A stretch of DNA of 64,000 nucleotides. Origin: Paraburkholderia xenovorans LB400 (GTDB taxonomy: Bacteria; Pseudomonadota; Gammaproteobacteria; Burkholderiales; Burkholderiaceae). The notes below the pieces were generated by a model, which saw only the letters and a list, made by a program, of their open reading frames with translations, was not told where the DNA came from and ran no database searches. Below are positions 34,787-43,495 of this stretch, in pieces. The DNA lies in assembly GCF_000013645.1 (NCBI RefSeq), contig NC_007953.1, positions 310,001-374,000 of the forward strand, read 5' to 3'. The position numbers and the translations under genes are program-made. Numbering within the stretch: position 1 is the stretch's first letter; each line of letters starts with the position of its first letter.

Positions 34787-36450
34787 GTCAGACCCCGCTC
34801 TGAGGAGATGTGTTCAACGTGCATTTTTGCTGCCCGTTCGCGTAACTGCCGCTTGTCGATCTTCGTCGTTGACATCGGCCAGGTGCCGGTATCAACAAAA
34901 TGTATTCGGCGAGGAATCTTGAAGCTGGCGAGCTGACCCCGGCAGAACGAGATCAGAAATTCGGCTTCCAGGGTGTTGCCGGCGGCAAGTTCGACAAACG
35001 CCACAGGCACCTCGTCGAGCCGCGCGTCCGCGATGCCCACGACCGACGCCATGACCACGGAGGGATGGGTGCACAGGAATGTTTCTATTTCAGCTGGAGC
35101 CACGTTCTCGCCGCCGACTTTTAACATGTCCTTGATGCGATCATGGAACATCAATCGACCATCGGGAGTACGGCTGTAAAGATCTCCGGTGTGCAGCCAG
35201 CCCTCGGCATCGAGTGCTTTCCTGGTATTGGCGGGATCGCGGTAATAACCTTCCATCACGCAATACCCGCGCAGGAGAATCTCGCCTGGCGTGCTGTCAG
35301 TCACCTCGCTTCCATCTGAAAGACTAACGATGCGTGCCTCGATGCCTGAACATGGCCTTCCGTGACCGGTCGCTCGTTGCTCGACCGTTTCCGAAACATC
35401 ACTGACGGCATAGATTCCCGCCGTCTCGGTCATGCCGCATGAGGCCACCAGTTCCACCTGCGGAAGCGCCGCCTGCACTTTATCCAACAAAGGCCGCGGG
35501 CCGATCAGAAGAATGGAGCGAACGGACGACAGCTTCGCAGGGTCCCATTTCTCGTGATTCATGAGCGCCTGCATGATGGCTGGGAACCATGGGAACATGA
35601 CTGTCGGCTTTTCCCGGATCAACAGATCGAGCGCACGGCCCGCGTCGAAGAACGCATCGGTGACGTAGGTCCCGGCCGCGCCGATCGAGCCGAGGAACGG
35701 CGACAGCGAGCCGATGTGGAACAGCGGCCCGGCGCCCCAGGTGACGTCCGCAACCTTGAGGCCGAAGCGTATCGTCGCCCGCTCGACGGGGCCGCGAGTC
35801 ACGGCCTCATGACTCAGCAGGCAGCCTTTCGGATTGGCTGTCGTCCCGGACGTGTACAGAAGGAGGCCGATATCGCGCAAGCGCACGCGGCTGCGGGCAA
35901 CATGCACGTCTTCCTCCGACACGCGCGCGGCAAGCTCCAGGAGGCGCTCGCGGCTGATGAACCCGGGCCGCTCACTGCCGCTTAACAGGATCACGTTGCG
36001 CAATCGGGGAGCGGATTCCAAATCGAGCCCCAAGGCCTCGGACGAAGACAGTTCGGGAAAGGCCTGGACAAATACGTCTGGAAAGTCGACGTAAGCGTCT
36101 GCGTCGCCGGTCGTCAGGATAGCCACCAGGTCCGCGTTCGAGGCGATGTATTTGAGTTCGTTCACTTTGTATCTGGCGTTGATCGGCGCAGCAACGGCCC
36201 CGGCCAGGGCGACTCCGAACAAGCCTTCGATGAACTCGATGCCGTTGGTGCAGAGGATGCCGACGTGGTCGCGCGGTCGAACTCCGAGGCTCAGAAGCCC
36301 GCGCGCCACCAGCATCGCTCGCCTGAGAACTTCCGCATAGGTGTAGCGATCGTCGGGAAATACGACCGCGTCCCTGTCGGGATGACGGCTGGCTGCACGA
36401 ACCAGCAAATCGCCGATCGGGGTGACTTCGGTCCAAACATGCGCACTCAT
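34783..36450 (-). CDS. Acyl-CoA synthetase / AMP-dependent ligase
   Basis: This 555-residue ANL enzyme has P-loop LLYTSGTTANPKGC, core motif CGMTET, hinge RIKDMLKVGGENV and the A10 lysine in MSTTKIDKRQL, all intact. The ATG at 36450 follows GGAGG by 5 nt (GGAGGCACT). It forms a two-gene operon with the CMD protein. Sites of the GTCAACAT type lie on both sides (34049, 37350), and the second is in the divergent region shared with two enoyl-CoA hydratases. It probably activates an acid produced after ester cleavage. Acid type is undetermined. Confidence 0.92.
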   Translation of the reverse strand: MSAHVWTEVTPIGDLLVRAASRHPDRDAVVFPDDRYTYAEVLRRAMLVARGLLSLGVRPRDHVGILCTNGIEFIEGLFGVALAGAVAAPINARYKVNELKYIASNADLVAILTTGDADAYVDFPDVFVQAFPELSSSEALGLDLESAPRLRNVILLSGSERPGFISRERLLELAARVSEEDVHVARSRVRLRDIGLLLYTSGTTANPKGCLLSHEAVTRGPVERATIRFGLKVADVTWGAGPLFHIGSLSPFLGSIGAAGTYVTDAFFDAGRALDLLIREKPTVMFPWFPAIMQALMNHEKWDPAKLSSVRSILLIGPRPLLDKVQAALPQVELVASCGMTETAGIYAVSDVSETVEQRATGHGRPCSGIEARIVSLSDGSEVTDSTPGEILLRGYCVMEGYYRDPANTRKALDAEGWLHTGDLYSRTPDGRLMFHDRIKDMLKVGGENVAPAEIETFLCTHPSVVMASVVGIADARLDEVPVAFVELAAGNTLEAEFLISFCRGQLASFKIPRRIHFVDTGTWPMSTTKIDKRQLRERAAKMHVEHISSERGLT

Positions 36451-36753
36451 AGTGCCTCCGGTAACGTATTGTTTGTGGCTGTTGCTATTGATTGCGGGTC
36501 TTGCAAGGCGCCATGCGACGCACCGAGATAGATATCGATGACTTCGAGGCACTGCATGACCTCATGAGTCTCGCCCAAGGCGACAACCCGGCTGAAGCCG
36601 GGCTATCGGATCAGCGTAGCGATGACCGAGCGCTTTTCGCCGGTCATGCCGACGATCGGTCCGCCGGCCCCAGGTCTCCTCGCCGGGAGGTCCGAACGCT
36701 CAGGTGTTCCGGGCGGCCCGTAACGATTACAGACGACGGCCGTCATCGAATTA
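36451..36753. other. Short degraded interval upstream of the ligase
   Basis: No gene is recognisable. Apart from the ligase ribosome binding site and probably its promoter, the content looks like decayed coding DNA continuous with the SnoaL relic. Confidence 0.4.
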
Positions 36754-37061
36754 ACACCCCGGTTCGGTGATCAGCGAATGGACTGGATCACGGGCGCGCT
36801 GAGCGCCGCGTGAGAGGCCATCGGATGGCAGGGACGCGTTAGCCGACCACGTCCCGACCCGATGCGAGTCGAACACGACGGTCCGTTCGTCGATACGCCA
36901 CTCGCCATGACGTCGCGATAAGTTGTCGGGATGGCGAGTGTCCATCGCGTCTGCGAGCATTGGGTATGTGTCCCTACGCACAAAAGGGCGTCCTGACCGT
37001 TCCGGGAAAGCACCTCGTAGATGCCCTGCTTGTCGAGCGGTAGCTGAAAGCTGTCGTTCAT
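36754..37061 (-). pseudogene. SnoaL-like (NTF2-fold) gene, internally deleted and frameshifted
   Basis: The start MNDSFQLPLDKQGIYEVLSR and, in another frame, the end GEWRIDERTVVFDSHRVGTW and ASLPSDGLSRGAQRARDP are the two ends of SnoaL_4/NTF2-like proteins common in Burkholderiaceae catabolic clusters. Normal length is about 150 residues; here only about 100 codons remain. An intact relative is at 46694 and another relic at 55885. Confidence 0.6.
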
Positions 37062-37321
37062 GAAGATTCCCTGTGTTGAGCGCCATACGCGCGATGGTGG
37101 AGTGGCGCAGCGCGTCGCCGTGTGAAGCTCATTCCTTCAAAACGCGAAGCACCTCGCAATATCGGGTTTGCATCTGCTCGACATCGATGTCCAATTAGCC
37201 ATTTCATTGAAAATCCTTGTGCGAAGAAGGGGGTGAAGCAACGCTGTTCGATTGTGTCGACTGCGAGTCAATACTTTCACGAGCTATCGCCTCGGACTGC
37301 GCCGTGATCGCGGTATCGCTA

Positions 37322-37367
37322 TTGACACCATCAATTCGGGGGTGATAATGTCAACATCTATGTTGAC
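37322..37367 (+). promoter_or_regulatory. Promoter with GTCAACAT-type palindrome, site 2
   Basis: TTGACA (37322-37327), 16 bp, then GATAAT (37344-37349) form a good sigma-70 promoter toward the enoyl-CoA hydratases. The perfect palindrome GTCAACAT-CT-ATGTTGAC (37350-37367) follows at once, over the expected start of transcription, which suggests a repressor site. Confidence 0.75.
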
Positions 37368-37432
37368 GTACATCGTCGCAAAATGTGAGGCTTCCATGAA
37401 TTCGCGTTTTCCCTTAATTGAGGGCATCTGAG

Positions 37433-38296
37433 ATGCAGTCCGACTCCAACCCGCAGTACCAACACATCCGCCTTGAACACAAAGGTCCATTGACGTGGCT
37501 GATTCTGAATCGCCCCGACAAGGCTAATGCACTCTCGAACGAATTGCTGGATGAGTTTTCCGACGCTTTGCGGTGGCTCACCAACAACGGCGGACCCGTT
37601 ATCGCGATTAGAGGGGAAGGTCGCGGGTTCTCTTCGGGATACGATCTAGGGCAGGTCGGGAAGTTGTCATCGTCGGCTGATCCGGTCGCGGACCGTGAGC
37701 GCCTTAGACGCAATGTCGAGCGCTATCTCGCCATCTGGGACCATCCCAAACCGATCATCGCGGCCGTCCACGGATATTGCGTCGCGGGAGCTACCCAAAT
37801 GTGCGTATTCACCGACATGACGATCGTGGCGGAGGATGCGAGTATCGGCGAACCGACCATTCCCATCGGCGGCGGATATATCGCTCCGCTATGGGTACCG
37901 CTGGTCGGTCCCAAGCGCGCCAAGGAACTGGCGTTCGTGCCAGGCAACAGCATTGACGGCCGCACTGCGGTCGAATGGGGCTGGGCAAACCACGCGGTGC
38001 CTGCCGGGCAGCTCATTCAGTCGGTCGAAGATCTCGCGGAGCGCATCGCAAAGATCGCACCTGCAGTCCTGCGGATCAAAAAGCTCTCTATCAACCGGGC
38101 AGCCGAATCAATGGGATTCAGGGATGCCGCATCCGCTGTGTCGGAGATGGATGCATTGCTGCATATGACGCCCGCCGTTGTGCAACTGAAACAGTGGATC
38201 AGCGAGGTCGGTCTGAAGGAAGCTATTGCTCATTACAGGGTACCCCGAACCACCCCCTTAACTGTTACGCCGTCGGCGGATTCAAAGGAGCAGTAA
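37433..38296 (+). CDS. Enoyl-CoA hydratase/isomerase family protein
   Basis: This 287-residue crotonase has oxyanion-hole segments GEGRGFSSGYDLGQ and HGYCVAGATQMCVFTDMTIV. The third region, EPTIPIGGGYIAP, is unusual: tandem Gly and Tyr stand where most hydratases carry the catalytic Glu, so isomerase, ring hydrolase or decarboxylase chemistry is possible. The ATG at 37433 follows GAGG by 9 nt; an in-frame TTG at 37418 is the alternative. It is the first gene after a clear promoter with the shared palindrome, and the next hydratase follows by 3 bp. The last 20 residues are Thr/Pro-rich and probably disordered. Confidence 0.88.
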   Translation: MQSDSNPQYQHIRLEHKGPLTWLILNRPDKANALSNELLDEFSDALRWLTNNGGPVIAIRGEGRGFSSGYDLGQVGKLSSSADPVADRERLRRNVERYLAIWDHPKPIIAAVHGYCVAGATQMCVFTDMTIVAEDASIGEPTIPIGGGYIAPLWVPLVGPKRAKELAFVPGNSIDGRTAVEWGWANHAVPAGQLIQSVEDLAERIAKIAPAVLRIKKLSINRAAESMGFRDAASAVSEMDALLHMTPAVVQLKQWISEVGLKEAIAHYRVPRTTPLTVTPSADSKEQ

Positions 38297-38299
38297 AAC

Positions 38300-39070
38300 A
38301 TGGAAAGTATCGGTTTCTCGCGCGAAGGGCACATCGCACACGTTCGGCTCAATCGCCCCAAGTCGCTCAACGCGATAAACGAAGAAATGGACAGGGGGCT
38401 TTACGAGGCTTGGAACGAGATTAACAACGACCCTGACATCTGGGTGGCTGTGCTTTCGGCGGAAGGAGAACGCGCGTTCTGCGTCGGCGCCGATGTCAGT
38501 GGCGGAGCCGAGCGTCCGTCTCGCATGGCCCTTGGAGGTGGCCTCACCGGTGTGGGCGGTCCGCTGGTCACCCTGCGCAAGCCATTGGTCGCAGCGGTAC
38601 AAGGCTACGCGCTCGGCGGAGGCTTCGAGCTGGCGATGTGCGCCGACGTGATCGTCGCCGCTACGACGGCCGTGTTCTCGATGCCGGAAACCAAGGTCGG
38701 TATCATCGGTGAATCCGGCATCATGCATCGTGCCATTCGCCAATTGCCATATCGAGTTGCGATGGCGATGATCCTTACCGGCGACAGGTTGCCTGCCAGG
38801 GATGCGCTTGCTTACGGTCTGGTCAACGAGGTTGTCGAACCCCAAGTGTTAGCGGAAGCGGCATTGCGTTGGGCAGAAAAAATCGCAGCCGCTTCCCCGC
38901 TCGCCGTGCAGGCTGCGAAGTCGGCAGTGCTGCAAAGACTGGACTGGCCTCTCGAGGTTGCACTCTCGACGCGGTTCGAACCCATCGAACAATACGCAAC
39001 CAGCGAGGATCGGGTCGAGGGCCGGAAGGCATTTGCGGAGAAGCGTGCGCCGATCTGGCGTGGACGCTGA
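38300..39070 (+). CDS. Enoyl-CoA hydratase
   Basis: This 256-residue crotonase of normal length has GERAFCVGADVSGG and GYALGGGFELAMCADVIVA as the two oxyanion-hole segments. The third region, MPETKVGIIGESG, carries an acidic residue in place. AGGAG stands 8 nt before the ATG, 3 nt after the previous stop, so the two hydratases are co-translated. Its C-terminal part (ASPLAVQAAKSAVLQRLDWP) has a clear relative in the truncated hydratase relic at 56093-56293, so a duplicated hydratase once stood there. It probably hydrates an enoyl-CoA in the same pathway as the carboxylase downstream. Confidence 0.92.
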   Translation: MESIGFSREGHIAHVRLNRPKSLNAINEEMDRGLYEAWNEINNDPDIWVAVLSAEGERAFCVGADVSGGAERPSRMALGGGLTGVGGPLVTLRKPLVAAVQGYALGGGFELAMCADVIVAATTAVFSMPETKVGIIGESGIMHRAIRQLPYRVAMAMILTGDRLPARDALAYGLVNEVVEPQVLAEAALRWAEKIAAASPLAVQAAKSAVLQRLDWPLEVALSTRFEPIEQYATSEDRVEGRKAFAEKRAPIWRGR

Positions 39071-39221
39071 TAAGCCCGTTGCGGGAAACAACAGCGGTCT
39101 GTGTCACTGATCGACGTCGGTGTATCGTGCACGCGAAATTGATGATTTCGCGCCCGCGCATACTTCGAGCACAGCGATCCGTTCGCGCTCGACTTTCCGT
39201 CGACAGAAAGCTGGCGAATTC

Positions 39222-39285
39222 TCTGAAAGAAGAGGTGGCTGCGCAAATGCGGACAGTCGGACGAATGGAACGCCCGAGGTGTCTC
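39222..39285. repeat. Diverged repeat, copy 2
   Basis: It shares GGCTGC[A/G]CAAAT[C/G]CGGACAGTC and the following AACGCCCGAGG-like stretch with 24262-24320. It lies between the hydratase gene and an IS5 relic. Confidence 0.5.
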
Positions 39286-39299
39286 TGACGAGGAGGTCA

Positions 39300-39815
39300 T
39301 GGCTGACCAATACTGGACGACGATCGCGGTCACTGATCCGACCGCTTCTGCCTTCGCAGAAATCGCGCCGGGCAAGGTACCGGGGCCGCTAGCCACTTGA
39401 CGATCGCATCGTGCTGACAGGCGTCCTGTTCGTGCTGCGGTCCGACACCGCGAGGGAAATGCTTCCGCACGAAACGATGCGACTCGGCATGAGTTGCATG
39501 CTGCACGACTGGTAACAGGCAGGCGGTATGGGACCGGCTGCACGAAGTGCTGCCGGCGAAACCTCAAGCGGCCGATCGCGCTAGGACCACGACAAATACC
39601 GCGAGCCGCCGTACGCTGCCGGTACCGCCATGCAGATCGCCCGTCGGGGAGAGGCCCACGACTGCGGTCTGGGCAAGATCCGGTGGGTCATCGAACATAC
39701 TTTCCATGGCGTCTCAATTTCGGACACCTGAGTATCCGGTTTGAGGGCTTCGAGGCGGTACACAAGACGTTCATGAGAATTGCAACTTGCATAATTTTCC
39801 GGTGGCATCTTCGAG
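39300..39815 (+). mobile_element. IS5-family transposase relic with internal deletion
   Basis: Pieces in order are MADQYWTTIA; DRIVLTGVLFVLRSDTAREM; DHDKYREPPYAAG with GLGKIRWVIEHTFHG; and FEAVHKTFMRIATCIIFRWH. They are the N-terminal domain, part of the DDE core and the C-terminus of an IS5-family transposase. The middle catalytic part is missing and several shifts and stops interrupt the rest. Confidence 0.75.
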
Positions 39816-39853
39816 CCCCTCATTCCGTCAGTGTTTCCAAATTTTTCACAGTA

Positions 39854-39871
39854 ATCAACGATAATGTTGAC
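39854..39871. promoter_or_regulatory. GTCAACAT-type palindrome, site 3
   Basis: ATCAACGA-TA-ATGTTGAC keeps the right half perfectly; TTGACT (39867-39872) could be a -35 box, with CATACT 18 bp further as -10. It lies 150 bp before the ligase starting at 40021 and would control the ligase-ligase-carboxylase operon. Confidence 0.65.
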
Positions 39872-40020
39872 TATATGGCTCGTTCGCACGCATACTTAGC
39901 GTCGACAACATGACCCAATCGGCGACTAAAAGCGGCGTGTCTAAGGACCTGTTGTCCAGCATCCGGTAGGTGGAGACCCCCGGGTGTTCGGCGGCTACAA
40001 CTAGATCGAAAAGGTGAGAT

Positions 40021-41622
40021 ATGAGTTTGTCAACGGCTGATAATGGCGCGACGCGTCTTAACGACTCATCGGACGTAATGGGCAGTCGGACACTCTGGGA
40101 TCTTGTTCAACATTGCGCGACGCTGCGCCCGAGTAGTCACGCGGTTCGTTATCTGAAGGATCAGGAACGTCCCGAGGACATGCAGGTATTTACATGGGAC
40201 GAACTCGCTTCGCTTGTCTGGGAAATGCGCTGCCGTTTGGCCCATATCGGCGTCCGCGACCAGCGCACCGTTGTGCTGGCGCTGCCGGGTTCGCCGCTCA
40301 CCATCGTACTCTGGCTGGCGATTGCGTCGAACGGCGCGGTCGTTCAGGCGGTCGATCCGGATGCGGGCGTGCTGCCCCTTTGCGCCGCGATCCGCGCGAC
40401 TCAACCCGTGCTAGTCATCGCAAACCCGGGCAACGCCGAAGTGCTGTCGAAAGCTCTTGTGCAATCGGCGGTCAGCGCGACAATGATCGTTGTTAAGGAC
40501 CTCTCGCTGGCGTCGCCGATGTCGGGGATCGATGGACTGCGCTCGGCCGGTCCACAGACGCCCCCCAGCGCTTTTGCCGAATCCGTCGCCGGCATGTTGC
40601 AGACGTCAGGTACATCTGGCGCGCCGAAGCTCGTGGAACTAACGCACGCCAACTACATTGCATCTGGCGAACGACTAGCGCGAAACAGCGGGCATAGGGC
40701 AAGCGATTGTTTCTATCTTTGTTCGCCTTTTTCGCATACCAATGCGCAGTTGTACTGCTGCATGCCGGCCATCGTGACAGGCGGGACGATCGCGGTGGTG
40801 GAACGCTTCAGTGCCAGCCTGTACTTCGACAGTGCTCGCCAGATGGGTGCAACGGTGAGTTCGATGGTGGCTCCGCCAATGCGGATGGCGCTTCACAAGG
40901 CGCTCGAGCGCGGCTCGCCTGTCGATGCAGGAAGCCTCCGTCTGATTCAATACGGAATGAACATGAGCGACGCAGATTGGCGTGCGTGGGATCGGTTGTT
41001 CCCGCAGATCGAAATGCGCCAGGTCTATGGCCAGACCGAATCGGTGTCTGCCGTATTGGGTGGTGCGCCTTGGGAAATCGATGACAGGCGCACTATCGGC
41101 AGGCCTTTTCTTGGCGTTGACGCGGTGCGCCTCGTAGGCGAGAACGGGGAACCCGTCAAGCCGGGGGAACAAGGCGAATTATGGGTACGCGGCGAGCGCG
41201 GCCGCACCTTGATGCGCGGCTACTATCAGAACGAAGCGGCCACTGCGGAAGCGATCGACGCTGATGGTTGGCTGCACACAGGCGATTACATGACGCAGGA
41301 CGCCAATGGGCGCTTTGCATTTGTTGGACGACGCATGCACATCATTCGCCGTGGCGGGGAGAATCTGTCGGTCTATGAACTCGAATTGATGATGCAGAGT
41401 TGCCCGCTGATTGAAGAGGTGGCCATCAGTGCGGAAAAGGATGCGTTGCTGGATGCCACGCTGGTCGTCCACGTCATTCCAGCAAGCGGGTTCAGCGAGC
41501 AGGCCTTCGAGCAATGGTGCCGTGACGCGATCGGTCGGCGCGGAGTGCCCGACTCGATTCGGGTGCATCAGGCATTTCCTCGAACGATCAGCGGTCGAGT
41601 CATCATTCGGGAACTGAAGTAG
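40021..41622 (+). CDS. AMP-dependent ligase family protein lacking the A10 lysine
   Basis: This 533-residue ANL-superfamily protein has P-loop MLQTSGTSGAPKLVE, core motif YGQTES, hinge GRRMHIIRRGGENLS, and the C-terminal segment FPRTISGRVIIREL. In that last segment the lysine that catalyses adenylation in nearly all acyl-CoA synthetases is Arg. The other three ligases of the window keep it. Either the enzyme adenylates poorly, or it performs only the thioesterification half, or the substitution is tolerated. It is the first gene after a GTCAACAT-type site, followed by a second ligase and the biotin carboxylase, so a specialised ligase role is likely. Confidence 0.9.
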   Translation: MSLSTADNGATRLNDSSDVMGSRTLWDLVQHCATLRPSSHAVRYLKDQERPEDMQVFTWDELASLVWEMRCRLAHIGVRDQRTVVLALPGSPLTIVLWLAIASNGAVVQAVDPDAGVLPLCAAIRATQPVLVIANPGNAEVLSKALVQSAVSATMIVVKDLSLASPMSGIDGLRSAGPQTPPSAFAESVAGMLQTSGTSGAPKLVELTHANYIASGERLARNSGHRASDCFYLCSPFSHTNAQLYCCMPAIVTGGTIAVVERFSASLYFDSARQMGATVSSMVAPPMRMALHKALERGSPVDAGSLRLIQYGMNMSDADWRAWDRLFPQIEMRQVYGQTESVSAVLGGAPWEIDDRRTIGRPFLGVDAVRLVGENGEPVKPGEQGELWVRGERGRTLMRGYYQNEAATAEAIDADGWLHTGDYMTQDANGRFAFVGRRMHIIRRGGENLSVYELELMMQSCPLIEEVAISAEKDALLDATLVVHVIPASGFSEQAFEQWCRDAIGRRGVPDSIRVHQAFPRTISGRVIIRELK

Positions 41623-41824
41623 GTTCTCGTGCACGCCTTTCTGGCGTGTCGGTCCGTCCGGGGCAGAAAGCGTGGGCTTCGGCCACGACAGGTGGGTCCG
41701 GTGTCGCGCAAAAACATTCCGCAGATTCTCGATCGCGCTTATCTCTGCGTTCTCAAGGCGGACAACATCATGGCAAGTGGACCTCCGGGTAATTTCACGA
41801 TTCGCGCCTTTCGAAGGAGTTACT

Positions 41825-43417
41825 TTGACTTCCTATTCCGATCTGATTTTGCGTTGGCGCCATTCGGCGAAGGTTTTGCTCACTTGTGATGACACGGTGC
41901 TAACGTACTCGGAATGTGTCATGCGTGGTGACGAATTGGCCCGCGCCTTTCTCGGTCTCGGGCTCGAGCGCCCGGCTCGCGTTGCCCTCGTGTTACCTAA
42001 TAGCGCCGAGTTCGTCATCTCGCTCTATGCATGCGCGCGCATCGGCATCACGGCAGTGCCAATAAGCACCTGGTCCAAGCCGTCCGAACTCAGACGGATC
42101 TTGCGCGATGCCCGGGTCGACCTGGTCCTTGCCAGGGACGCCTTTCCTGGACACGCAATCGCCGAATCCTTGCAAGCGGCTTGTGCAGACGATCCATCGC
42201 TGGATGCGCTCCAGGTCTATGAATGGTCAAGGGGACAGGGGGCTGCCAGTCCGGTTTCCGAACTGCTTTCGCATGGTTCTCGCTGCGATGATCGCAGATG
42301 GTCGATTGAGTCGGGTACTTCCGCGCACACGGACGCCGACCTGGTCGTCTTATATACGTCTGGCAGTACTGGAGCGCCGAAGGGGGTGATACTGCCGCAG
42401 TCATCGGTCGCGCTCAACGGTGTCGCCATCGCCGGGCGGATGGGTTTCGGTGGAAACGACCGGATCTTTTCCTACTTCCCGTTGTTCTTTAGCGGAGGGC
42501 TTTGCAATGCGTTGACCGGAGCGATTTCATGCGGTGCCGAATTGGTCACGCAATCCCGGTTCGATCCGGCCGGCGCCTTGTCTTTGATCCGCTCCAGACG
42601 ATGTACAGGCCGCAACGTATGGCATGACGGCCTGGAACCGGTCGCTGCCGTGGAGGGCTTCCGGCCAGGCGATTTCAGCAGGATGCGGCGCGGCCTCCAT
42701 GTTGATCCTGAACTCTATCGAAGGCTGAGCCTGGCTGTCGATGAAGGTATCAATATGTATGGGATGACTGAGACCGCGACGGCGTTCACCTGCGGCGACT
42801 GGCGCGAACCCGCCGATGTACGGCAATCGACCCACGGCAAGCCGTTTGACGGCTCCGATCTGCGGATCTGCAATCCGGACGAAACTTCGCCGCTCGGGGT
42901 TGGTGTGGAGGGGGAAATCTGTGTCCGAGGCTACAACCTGATGCGAGGCTACACCGACGGGTCGCATGTCGAGCGAATCGACGACGACGGATTCTTTCAT
43001 ACCGGTGATATCGGCTTCGTCGATCCCGCCGGCTATTTACATTTCGTCGGCCGCCGCAAGACGTTGATCAAGGTAAAAGGTCTGACGGTCCAACCCGAAG
43101 AAGTCGAGGCGACACTGCTGCGCCATCCTGCCATCTCAAAAGCAGTCGTCGTCGGCGAAGGCGGTGGACATGAGTCGAAAGGCGTGGTGGCTCTGATCGT
43201 GCTGCACGAAGGGGACCGCTGGGACATGCAGGCACTTCGAACCTATTGCCAGGAAGAACTGTCGTCATACAAAGTGCCGCGGCTGCTGGTGGTCGATGCG
43301 AATCGGTTCCCGTTGTCGGCGAGCCTCAAAATCGATCGAATCGGCGCGGCCACCCTGCTCAAGCAGATCGCAGCCGAAGTGGGCTGTGGCGATGCCGATT
43401 CGACGGAACAGAATTGA
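41825..43417 (+). CDS. Acyl-CoA synthetase / AMP-dependent ligase
   Basis: This 530-residue ANL enzyme has P-loop LYTSGSTGAPKGV, core motif YGMTET, hinge GRRKTLIKVKGLTVQ and A10 lysine in LSASLKIDRI. I chose the TTG at 41825 because AAGGAG (41814-41819) stands 5 nt before it and the encoded start TSYSDLILRWRHS is family-like. A longer frame from 41672 exists but its N-terminus is not. It lies 203 bp after the previous ligase and 79 bp before the carboxylase. With both neighbours it probably prepares the CoA ester that the carboxylase uses. The domain around the acyl pocket is shorter than in fatty-acid ligases. Confidence 0.9.
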   Translation: MTSYSDLILRWRHSAKVLLTCDDTVLTYSECVMRGDELARAFLGLGLERPARVALVLPNSAEFVISLYACARIGITAVPISTWSKPSELRRILRDARVDLVLARDAFPGHAIAESLQAACADDPSLDALQVYEWSRGQGAASPVSELLSHGSRCDDRRWSIESGTSAHTDADLVVLYTSGSTGAPKGVILPQSSVALNGVAIAGRMGFGGNDRIFSYFPLFFSGGLCNALTGAISCGAELVTQSRFDPAGALSLIRSRRCTGRNVWHDGLEPVAAVEGFRPGDFSRMRRGLHVDPELYRRLSLAVDEGINMYGMTETATAFTCGDWREPADVRQSTHGKPFDGSDLRICNPDETSPLGVGVEGEICVRGYNLMRGYTDGSHVERIDDDGFFHTGDIGFVDPAGYLHFVGRRKTLIKVKGLTVQPEEVEATLLRHPAISKAVVVGEGGGHESKGVVALIVLHEGDRWDMQALRTYCQEELSSYKVPRLLVVDANRFPLSASLKIDRIGAATLLKQIAAEVGCGDADSTEQN

Positions 43418-43495
43418 ACGGTCCGTACGGGGTGGTGGATATCAAGCGGTTCAAAAAAATCAGCCAGGCAGGCAAATGCCCGGCGCGGGAGTGTC

